NCBI GenBank assembly: GCA_902771635.1
Contig: CACXXW010000001.1
Span: 1-62,172, forward strand
Direction: 5' to 3'
Length of the DNA: 62,172 nucleotides
Source of the DNA: an uncultured Bacteroidia bacterium
GTDB lineage: Bacteria; Bacteroidota; Bacteroidia; Bacteroidales; F082
Below the pieces are notes generated by a model, which searched no databases, was not told where the DNA came from, and was given only the letters and a program-made list of their open reading frames with translations. Every line of letters starts with the position of its first letter. Position 1 is the stretch's first letter. Below are positions 41,931 through 50,319 of the stretch, in pieces. Position numbers and translations under genes: made by a program.

Positions 41931-44900
41931 ATGAAGCTCAGGTTCACTACACTACTCTTTACTATTCTGCTGCTTTCTACCATTACATTGCAAGCACAGA
42001 CGCGCGAATTCGCCTTCAACAACTCGGTCCAAAGCGAAGGCCTCTCCATCGAGCAAAACACCCGTTCCGGCCTAACGATGCGACACGCGCTGAAACAACT
42101 GCAAATCCTCAACATCACGGACAACGGCTATTCCGGTGACATCATTCAAGGTGGCACGGGCATTGTCCTGCCTGCCAATCCTGGCGAGCCCAACCTACCA
42201 GCATTCAGCCAATTCGTGGCTGTCCCCAATGGTGCCACTGCCCATGTTGAGATGGGCTACCGCAGCATGTCAACCGTCCAAAATGTCGACCTGCTTCCCG
42301 CCGCCCCCATAAAGTTTGACACTGACAACAGCCCCAATACTTACGAGAAGAACTTGAGCATTTACAATACTGACGCCTTCTTCCCTGCGCAGCCCGTCAC
42401 GGTCTCCGAGCCGTTCAGCCTGCGTGGCGTTCAAACCGTGGCCGTCACTGTGACGCCCTACCAATACAACCCTGTGACTAAAGAGCTGCGTGTGTACGAT
42501 GACCTTCAGTTCGACGTGCGCTTTGACGGCGGCAACGGTGAATTTGGCGACACCCGCCTGCGTTCTCCCTATTGGGATCCCATTCTCATGCAGAACTTGG
42601 CCAACTACAACCAACTTCCCGCTGTCGATTATGAAGCTCGTATGCAGCAATGGGTGAACAACCGTCCCGAAGGTTGCGAATACCTTATTGTCATCCCCAA
42701 CAACGAGAGTTTCCGCCAATATGCCAACCAGCTGGCCGAATACCGTATCAAGCAAGGCATCCTCACCGAAGTGAAGAGCTTGAGCGACATGGGGTGCGCC
42801 AACACCAACCAGATGAAGGCTTACTTCCACAACGCATACAACAGTTGGGAAATTCCACCCGTGGCTGTGTTGCTCCTTGGTGACCACAACAGCAACATGA
42901 GCGTGGGCATCCCCGCAGAATACACCTTCCACTCCCAAAACTACGGCAACTGCATCACCGACAACGGTTATGCCGACGTTACGGGCGACAATTTGCCTGA
43001 GATGGCTTTCTCTCGTCTAGTGGCCGCCAACGCCAATGAAGCCCAAATGATGGTGAGCAAGCAAATCGAGTACGAATTCACCAATCCCAACATGAATGCC
43101 AGCACCTACGATGAGCCTATCACCGCCTTAGGTTGGCAAACAGAACGTTGGTTCCAGATTTGCTCTGAGGTCGTTGGAGGCTATTGGCGCAACCAAGGCA
43201 AACACCCTGTACGCATCAATGCCATTTATGAAGGCTATCCTGGCAATGTTTGGTCGAGTAACCAGAACACCTATATGGTTGTCAACTACTTTGGCCCCAA
43301 TGGTTTAGGCTATCTCCCTGCATCACCTTCCGAACTTGGTGGATGGACAGGTGGTGTAGCATCTCAAGTGGTTCAGGCCATCAACAACGGCTGCATGTTG
43401 CTCCAACATCGCGACCATGGCTATTATCAAGGCTGGGGCGAGCCAGATTTCAGTAACAGCCACGTGACTCAGATGAACAACGTCGGTAAGATGACCTTTG
43501 TCAACACCATCAACTGCCAGACGGGCACCTTCGACCACAATCCTGAATGCCTGGTTGAAGCTTTCATGCGTCGTACCAGTGGCGGACAGAATGCCGGTGC
43601 TGTGGGTTGCATTGGACCCACACAGACCTCCTATTCCTTTGTCAACGACGCATACGCATGGGGTATGTACGACCAATACGACCCTGATTTCATGCCCACT
43701 TATGGCCCTTACGCCAACTACGAAGGCAACTGGAGACCCGCGTTCGGCAATGTGGCCGGCAAATACTTCCTTGCGCAAAGCAACTGGCCTTACAACACCC
43801 AAAACAAGGCTATCACCTATAAGATGTTTACGGCCCACTGCGACGCTTTCCTGACACTCTTCACGCAAGTGCCCACCGCCATGTCCGTCAGCCACCCGAC
43901 ACAAATCACGCCTGTCACCACCAGCATTAACGTCAGTGCTCCGCAAGGTGCAGTCATCGCCCTGACCCGCGACAACAACATCCTCGCCGTAGCCACCGCT
44001 ACCGGCAACACCCAAAGCATCTCTTTCCAGGCACAGCCTTCAAATACCGAGATCACCATTGTGGCCACCAAACAAGACCGACTCCGTTATGTAGACACCA
44101 TCCATGTCATCAGTGAACCTGTGCTTACCATGACCGAAGTCATCCCACACGACGCCAGCGGCAATCAACAGCTTGAATATGGCGAACAGTCATCGTTTGA
44201 CATGGTCATCAAAAATGTGGGCAACGTGGCTTCATCGACAGCCACCGCTACCCTCACCACTAGAACCCTCACGGATGTCACCATCAACCAAAACACAGCT
44301 ACCATTCCAGCACTAAATCCTGACCAAGCTGTCAATTTGAATGAAGTTTTCGACATCACGGTCTCTGATAGCGTGCCAAACGGAGCCATCCTTGAGTTCA
44401 ATCTGACCATGGCCAGTGGAAACCGCACATGGACATCCCATTTCACTTTCAATGCCAACGCGCCCCTCTTGAACATCTCAGATGTCATGGTCATCAAAGA
44501 CGGCATAGCCTACAAAGGCAATGACAACGGCCGTCTTGACCCCGGTGAGGCTGCCAAGGTCACTTTCACCTACGTCAACAATGGAGATGCCGCTGCTAAT
44601 AACGTGACTGCCACCATAACCTCAAACGAGCAACAATATATCACCATCGACAACCCTGTTTTGACAACGGCTACGATCGATGCAGGTGAAACCGTTGAGG
44701 TGACATATAATATTAGCGTAGCTGCCACCATGCCGAGAGGTGAACAAGCCCAGTTCACACTGCGTGTCGAGTATGGTTCCTATGCTAACGAATGCAATTA
44801 TGCACAGCGTGTGGGTCTCGAAACCGCCAATTTTGAAAACGGCATGGATGACCTTGAATGGCAGAATGACCCAGAGCATCCTTGGACTATCACCACTACC

Positions 44901-46709
44901 GACCCTCATTCGGGCCAATACTGTCTGCAGTCAGGCACCATCGGCCTCAATGCCAGTTCCACATTGAGCCTACCATTCGATGTGGAAAACGAAAGCGATG
45001 AAATACATTTCTCCATAAAAACCAGTTGCCACACCAGTGACTACCTAAAGTTCTATATTGACGATACAGAAATCCAGCAATGGAATGGCAACACTAGCTG
45101 GCAAGAGATGGTCATCCCTGTCAACCAAGGCGAACATGTGTTCACTTGGGCTTACGAGAAGGATGGCAGCGGCACCGCTGGCAGCGACCATGTGTGGATT
45201 GACGACATCATCTTCCCAGTACGCCACCTCACTTTCGACTGCAACGCTGGTGCTGACCAGAATATTTGCCAAGTGGCAGCACAAATGGATGCCAACGCCA
45301 TCGGCTATGAGAGCCTCCTTTGGACAACTAACGGCGATGGCAGCTTCGACCAAAACGACATTCTCAACCCCATTTATACCCCAGGCGAACAAGACTTGGC
45401 GAATAAGACTGTCACATTGACCCTCACTATCACCAACGACGAAGGTGAGGCTCTCAGTGACCATGTGGCCATCAAGTTCCACGGAGTCGCCAACATCGAG
45501 ATGGAGGAAGAAAGCGAGGTCTGCGAAGGCGAGCCCTTCCAAGTCAGTGCAGTGGTAAGCGAAACGGGCAGCGTCTGTTGGACAACTGATGGTGACGGTA
45601 GCTTCGATCACCCCAATATCCTTGATGCCAACTACACTCCAGGCGAGCAAGACAAAGCCAACGGGCAAGTCACGCTAACCCTAAAAGCCATTTCGGAATA
45701 CGGTTGCGGCGACACAGAAAAGAGCACAGTGCTGACCATCCATCCTTTGCAACACACCGAAATTGAGATGCCCTCATGCGGCACCTTCACTTGGAACGGC
45801 ATCGAATACACCGAGGAAGGCGTTTATGAACAAACCCTGCAAAGCATCCACGGCTGCGACTCGACCGTAGTGATGCACCTCACGATGGTCGATGCCTACA
45901 ACGTTGAGGTTGAACAAAACGCTTGCGACAGCTACGAATGGGGCGGCCAGACCATTACTGAAAGTGGCGTTTACGAACACCTCTTCACTTCCATTAACGG
46001 TTGCGACTCAACCGTGGTGATGCATTTGACCATCAACGACATTTCGAACGTCGAACTCGTTGCAGAAGCCTGCGACAGCTACGACTGGAACGGCACAGTC
46101 TATACCCAAAGCGGAGTCTACGAGCAATCGTTCATTAACGCTATGGGCTGCGATAGTATCGTCATCTTGAATCTGACCATGAATTACTCGCCCGCACTCG
46201 AATCCATCGACGGCAACAACGAAGTGGACGTGCGCCTGACACCTGTCAGCACTTATTCCACCGCAGATGAGAACCCATTATCTACAATGGTTTGCACTTG
46301 GAGTATCGAGCCTCAAGATGCGGGTAGCATCGAGGCCAACAACGGCCAGATCACCGTCACATGGAGCGAGATTTACAAAGGCGAGGCCAACATCAGCGTG
46401 AAGGGCGAAAACGAATGCGGCCTATCGGAGCAATCGTTGACCGTCAACGTGAAGAATTCCACCGACCTTGAGGAGTTTGGCATCGAAGCTAAGATCTACC
46501 CCAACCCGACCAATGGCATGGTCAACGTTGAGGCTGAAGGCATGCAACGCTTGACCGTGATGAACGTCTTTGGCCAAGTATTATACGACCATGAGGTGAA
46601 AGCCGACAATGCCCAGATTAACATGACCCAATTCGGTGCAGGCACCTTCCTCATCCGCATTTATACAGAAAGCGGCACGACCGTCAGACGCGTAAACGTC
46701 ATAAGATAA
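41931..46709 (+). CDS. Gingipain-like C25 cysteine protease with adhesin modules, T9SS cargo (paralogue 2)
   Basis: A 1592-residue exported protein. It has a signal peptide (1-23), propeptide (about 30-235), C25 protease domain (about 240-690) with predicted His496 (QHRDHG) and Cys529 (NTINCQTG), two CARDB-like immunoglobulin segments (about 730-990), a cleaved-adhesin-like domain (about 990-1110, FENGMDDLEWQND ...), two copies of a WTTDGDGSFD-type module (about 1125-1275), three exact-length 49-residue GCDS modules (about 1283-1425), a final beta domain and a type A sorting domain (IYPNPTNGMVNVE ... VNVIR). It is longer than paralogue 1 by the adhesin part. The catalytic set is intact. Confidence 0.92.
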   Translation: MKLRFTTLLFTILLLSTITLQAQTREFAFNNSVQSEGLSIEQNTRSGLTMRHALKQLQILNITDNGYSGDIIQGGTGIVLPANPGEPNLPAFSQFVAVPNGATAHVEMGYRSMSTVQNVDLLPAAPIKFDTDNSPNTYEKNLSIYNTDAFFPAQPVTVSEPFSLRGVQTVAVTVTPYQYNPVTKELRVYDDLQFDVRFDGGNGEFGDTRLRSPYWDPILMQNLANYNQLPAVDYEARMQQWVNNRPEGCEYLIVIPNNESFRQYANQLAEYRIKQGILTEVKSLSDMGCANTNQMKAYFHNAYNSWEIPPVAVLLLGDHNSNMSVGIPAEYTFHSQNYGNCITDNGYADVTGDNLPEMAFSRLVAANANEAQMMVSKQIEYEFTNPNMNASTYDEPITALGWQTERWFQICSEVVGGYWRNQGKHPVRINAIYEGYPGNVWSSNQNTYMVVNYFGPNGLGYLPASPSELGGWTGGVASQVVQAINNGCMLLQHRDHGYYQGWGEPDFSNSHVTQMNNVGKMTFVNTINCQTGTFDHNPECLVEAFMRRTSGGQNAGAVGCIGPTQTSYSFVNDAYAWGMYDQYDPDFMPTYGPYANYEGNWRPAFGNVAGKYFLAQSNWPYNTQNKAITYKMFTAHCDAFLTLFTQVPTAMSVSHPTQITPVTTSINVSAPQGAVIALTRDNNILAVATATGNTQSISFQAQPSNTEITIVATKQDRLRYVDTIHVISEPVLTMTEVIPHDASGNQQLEYGEQSSFDMVIKNVGNVASSTATATLTTRTLTDVTINQNTATIPALNPDQAVNLNEVFDITVSDSVPNGAILEFNLTMASGNRTWTSHFTFNANAPLLNISDVMVIKDGIAYKGNDNGRLDPGEAAKVTFTYVNNGDAAANNVTATITSNEQQYITIDNPVLTTATIDAGETVEVTYNISVAATMPRGEQAQFTLRVEYGSYANECNYAQRVGLETANFENGMDDLEWQNDPEHPWTITTTDPHSGQYCLQSGTIGLNASSTLSLPFDVENESDEIHFSIKTSCHTSDYLKFYIDDTEIQQWNGNTSWQEMVIPVNQGEHVFTWAYEKDGSGTAGSDHVWIDDIIFPVRHLTFDCNAGADQNICQVAAQMDANAIGYESLLWTTNGDGSFDQNDILNPIYTPGEQDLANKTVTLTLTITNDEGEALSDHVAIKFHGVANIEMEEESEVCEGEPFQVSAVVSETGSVCWTTDGDGSFDHPNILDANYTPGEQDKANGQVTLTLKAISEYGCGDTEKSTVLTIHPLQHTEIEMPSCGTFTWNGIEYTEEGVYEQTLQSIHGCDSTVVMHLTMVDAYNVEVEQNACDSYEWGGQTITESGVYEHLFTSINGCDSTVVMHLTINDISNVELVAEACDSYDWNGTVYTQSGVYEQSFINAMGCDSIVILNLTMNYSPALESIDGNNEVDVRLTPVSTYSTADENPLSTMVCTWSIEPQDAGSIEANNGQITVTWSEIYKGEANISVKGENECGLSEQSLTVNVKNSTDLEEFGIEAKIYPNPTNGMVNVEAEGMQRLTVMNVFGQVLYDHEVKADNAQINMTQFGAGTFLIRIYTESGTTVRRVNVIR
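45776..46190 (+). repeat. Three tandem 49-residue GCDS modules in C25 protease paralogue 2
   Basis: Each unit has C-x2-Y/F-x-W-x-G, then SGVYE or EGVYE, and GCDSTVVMHLT (147 bp per unit). Related single units occur in the proteins at 46741 and 57275, so this is a mobile protein module of the island. Confidence 0.8.
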
Positions 46710-46740
46710 AACTTTGAAAACAACTTATAAACAAACCAAT

Positions 46741-49700
46741 ATGAACAAGCTTATCAATTATTTAGTGGCAGCAATGTTTTTGGTGCTCTTGCCCATGAAA
46801 TCATTCGCCCAACCAACACGAGTCACAAACAATGAGTCAACGATTTCGTTTGACATCACCAACATCGCCAACTTCGATGAGCGAGTCTTTTTCCTATACA
46901 ATTTGATAACCGATGGACGTTTCGATGTCATCACTAGCGAACAAGACGGCGTTTATGTCATCAGTGAGAGTGAAGCATTCGAAGGTATAAACCTGAGAGC
47001 TGTCTTCAACGACTTCCGTACCCAAAACGCCGATGATTTCACAAGGATGACCAAAGAGCAAGCCGCAGATGTAGCTGCTGAATTCAAGGGACTCCTACCC
47101 CACGAATTCATTTCTTCATTGATGATGGACTATTACATCCGCTCGCGTGAAAACAACACCTGCGCCAATGCCGATCCATTTTGCACCGACAATGGTATGT
47201 ACCAATTCCCTGCAGGTGTGAATGCGGGCTCAGGCGAGTCAGGACCCTACTATGACTGCCTCTATTCACAACCTAACCCTGCATGGTACTACATGCGAAT
47301 AGCCAATCCTGGCAGCATCACCATCCACATGTACAGCACCCCAAGTGTGGACATTGACTTCTGCTGTTGGGGACCTTATCCCACCATTACCAATCCTTCG
47401 CCTTGTTCCAGTTTGACTTCCGATAAGGTTGTCAGTTGCAGTTACTCCACCTCTGCCACCGAAAACTGTATCATTCCCTCCTCAGCCCAAACAGGCGATT
47501 ACTTTATCCTCATCATCACAAACTATTCGAACGACCCCTGCAACATCTCCTTCAGCAAGACCGGTGGCACAGGCACCACCGACTGTGGCATCCTGCCTCC
47601 CATGGTCGACAACGACGGCCCCTACTGCGTGGGCGAAACCATCCATCTGACCGCCAATGGGCAAGCGGGTGCCTCATACAGCTGGACTGGCCCTGGCGGA
47701 TTCAGCTCAAACCAGCAGAACCCCACCCGTACGAACTGCACCATGGCCATGGCTGGCACCTACACCTGCACTATCACCGTGGGCACTCAGACCAACAGTG
47801 CCACCACTGATGTTGTCGTTTATCCCCAACCTAATGCCAACTTCACCTTCACCTCGGTCTGCCAAGGCCAGCCCACCCAGTTTACCAGCACTTCAACGAC
47901 TAACCCATCAGGACAACAAATCACAGGTTACCTTTGGAACTTTGGTGGTGGGCAAACTTCAACCCAACAAAATCCCTCCTATACCTTCCCCAACGCAGGC
48001 AACCATCAAGTAACCCTCACCGTGAGTTGTGGCAATGGTCATTGCACTAGCACCAAGACCCAAACTGTCACTGTCTACCCCCAACCTGCAGCCAATGCCG
48101 GAGATGACCGAACCATTCCATACGGCACCTCAACGCAATTGAGCGGTTCAGGTGGTGCGGGAACATTCAACTACCATTGGGAACCCGCCAACATGGTGAC
48201 CAATCCCAACGCCCAAAACACGCAAACCGTGACCTTGACCCAAGACCAGACCTATACCCTCACCGTCACCAACCCGCAAGGCGACTGCTCCAGCACCGAC
48301 CAGGTGACCATCTACATCAGCGGCAGTGCCATGACAGTCACTGCAGGTCCTGACATCAGCATCTGCCAAGGTGGTAGCGGGCAAATCTACGTTAGCGCTG
48401 GCGGTGGCACCGGCAACCTTACTTACTCGTGGACGCCCACTACAGGGCTCAGCAACCCCAATATCTCCAACCCCATGGCCTCTCCATCACAAACCACCAC
48501 ATACACCTGCCACGTCACTGATGGTCAAACCTCACAAAATGTAAGTGTCACCGTAACGGTGAATGAAGTCATCGTCGAAGACGAATACATGACCATATGT
48601 CCAGGCGATGTCTACAGTTGGAACGGCGGAAATTATAGCGAAGTCGGAACTTACGATTTTCACACCCAAACCGAGCAAGGATGCGACAAAACCATTTACT
48701 TGCACCTTGACCACTACCCCACCTATGATGAGACCCTCATTGAGGAAGCTATCTGTTTTGGTGAAACTTACACCTTCTATGGTAACACCTACGACCATTC
48801 TATCCAAACTTCCTATACGGATCACACCATTCATGGCTGCGACAGCATTGTCAGATTGGAATTGACGGTTTGGCCTGAAAACCAAATTGAAGAAATAACC
48901 ATCCCTCTGTGCCCAGACCAACTGCCCTACTACTACGAAGAAGACCCCAACCAAATACCGCTTTATGAAGGGATTCATGTCTTCCATCCCGAAGATGAAC
49001 ACGGCTGCGAAAGAACCGTCCATATCGACATCCAAGTCAGCGAGTATTACAAGCCGCCAAAGAAAGTCGAATACGTGTGCGAACTGCCCTATATTTGGGA
49101 AATCAGGGATGTCGACAACTCTCTCCTCGAAACCAGAACCATTGACTCGGCGAATTTCTACACCGACACGGTTCAAACAGCCGCTTGCGAAGGTATCTTC
49201 CGACTTGAGTTGTATTACCAACCTGTGCCAGAAACCATTGTCGAGGACACTGCCGTATGCGATAGCTACAAATGGCTAGTAACAGGACAAACATATGATC
49301 AGTCGGACACTTATATTCATAGAGTTTCCTTGCACCCCTACCCGTGCGATCAAGAGTACAAGTTGAATCTCATCGTCAACAAATCGGATCTCAATGGTGT
49401 GCCTGAGCACCCTGAAGACTTCGACAGTAAATGCGATTCCATCCAGTTCCAATGGTTTGGAAATACCACTTATTTCAAAGAAAACGGCGATTATCTTTTT
49501 TCTTCTGAACCCAATCCAAACGCCTTCTTTGTGGATTTAGACGCCCACACCCAAACTGAGCCTGGCTGCGACACTGCGACAATGGTCAAGGTAACCAACA
49601 TGAAATACACACCTTTACCGGATAAATACGGTCCCAGCGATGGGACAACGTCTTGGTTTGGCCTCCCTGAAGAAGAACCCAATGACCCCACCAATGACAC

Positions 49701-50259
49701 GGCGATGTGCGCCGCAGTGGTGACCAACACAGAGTTCTTCTCCTTCCAATACGAATTCTATGTGAATGAGGCAGGAAATAGCGTTTGGGACACGTGCATA
49801 TGGTCTATCAGCAAGCCCTCTTGGCAAATTAATCCAAGGATTAGTGCCGACCACAAGAGCAGCTACTGCACAGTCTATGTGGCTGACCGCGATGAGGATT
49901 ATGTAGTGCTGACTGCCACGGCGAAAAACAGTTGCAATGAGAATGGGATAACAAAAAGGTTCTACCTCAAATCCTCCTTCCTGGGTGTTGACGAGAACGG
50001 ACTTGTTCCTGTCAATGTCGACATTGTACCCAATCCCAATAATGGGCAAATGCACCTTAACTTCGAGAACATGCAAGGCCGAACCGCCGTCAAGGTATTC
50101 GACATGACCGGCAACCAGATTGACGCCTTCGAGACCACCATTAACTCCAACCGCTACAACTACGACTACAACTTGAAAAAGCATGCCAACGGCATCTACT
50201 TCTTCGTCATTTCAAACAACAGCCGTGTGTTGACCAAGAAAGTCGTTGTCATCCATTAA
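46741..50259 (+). CDS. Secreted PKD-domain adhesin-like protein, T9SS cargo (paralogue A)
   Basis: A 1172-residue exported protein without a recognised catalytic motif. Signal peptide (1-23, ending KSFAQ); an N-terminal domain about 30-280 with VFFLYNLITDGRFDVITSE and the NAWYYMRIANPG-type DPFCT/CDS region; several PKD/immunoglobulin-like beta domains (GPYCVGETIHLTANGQAGAS and following, about 290-615); GCDS-type modules (about 620-760); then a long C-terminal block (TNTEFFSFQYEF ... FYLKSSFLGV) and a type A sorting domain (IVPNPNNGQMHLNFENMQG). The ATG at 46741 is used because the upstream in-frame start at 46714 is TTG and the signal peptide starts at 46741. It shares its C-terminal block with the genes at 50320 and 57275. 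Adhesion or glycan binding is likely. Confidence 0.85.
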   Translation: MNKLINYLVAAMFLVLLPMKSFAQPTRVTNNESTISFDITNIANFDERVFFLYNLITDGRFDVITSEQDGVYVISESEAFEGINLRAVFNDFRTQNADDFTRMTKEQAADVAAEFKGLLPHEFISSLMMDYYIRSRENNTCANADPFCTDNGMYQFPAGVNAGSGESGPYYDCLYSQPNPAWYYMRIANPGSITIHMYSTPSVDIDFCCWGPYPTITNPSPCSSLTSDKVVSCSYSTSATENCIIPSSAQTGDYFILIITNYSNDPCNISFSKTGGTGTTDCGILPPMVDNDGPYCVGETIHLTANGQAGASYSWTGPGGFSSNQQNPTRTNCTMAMAGTYTCTITVGTQTNSATTDVVVYPQPNANFTFTSVCQGQPTQFTSTSTTNPSGQQITGYLWNFGGGQTSTQQNPSYTFPNAGNHQVTLTVSCGNGHCTSTKTQTVTVYPQPAANAGDDRTIPYGTSTQLSGSGGAGTFNYHWEPANMVTNPNAQNTQTVTLTQDQTYTLTVTNPQGDCSSTDQVTIYISGSAMTVTAGPDISICQGGSGQIYVSAGGGTGNLTYSWTPTTGLSNPNISNPMASPSQTTTYTCHVTDGQTSQNVSVTVTVNEVIVEDEYMTICPGDVYSWNGGNYSEVGTYDFHTQTEQGCDKTIYLHLDHYPTYDETLIEEAICFGETYTFYGNTYDHSIQTSYTDHTIHGCDSIVRLELTVWPENQIEEITIPLCPDQLPYYYEEDPNQIPLYEGIHVFHPEDEHGCERTVHIDIQVSEYYKPPKKVEYVCELPYIWEIRDVDNSLLETRTIDSANFYTDTVQTAACEGIFRLELYYQPVPETIVEDTAVCDSYKWLVTGQTYDQSDTYIHRVSLHPYPCDQEYKLNLIVNKSDLNGVPEHPEDFDSKCDSIQFQWFGNTTYFKENGDYLFSSEPNPNAFFVDLDAHTQTEPGCDTATMVKVTNMKYTPLPDKYGPSDGTTSWFGLPEEEPNDPTNDTAMCAAVVTNTEFFSFQYEFYVNEAGNSVWDTCIWSISKPSWQINPRISADHKSSYCTVYVADRDEDYVVLTATAKNSCNENGITKRFYLKSSFLGVDENGLVPVNVDIVPNPNNGQMHLNFENMQGRTAVKVFDMTGNQIDAFETTINSNRYNYDYNLKKHANGIYFFVISNNSRVLTKKVVVIH

Positions 50260-50319
50260 ATGAAGGCAACACAATAATGTATGTTTTCAGATAGTTATAT
50301 ATCATAAAACACAAATGAA

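Noticed and set aside
45776-46190. Tandem repeats considered as a CRISPR array
   Set aside because: The unit is 147 bp, lies in one reading frame, encodes similar peptides and has no unique spacers.
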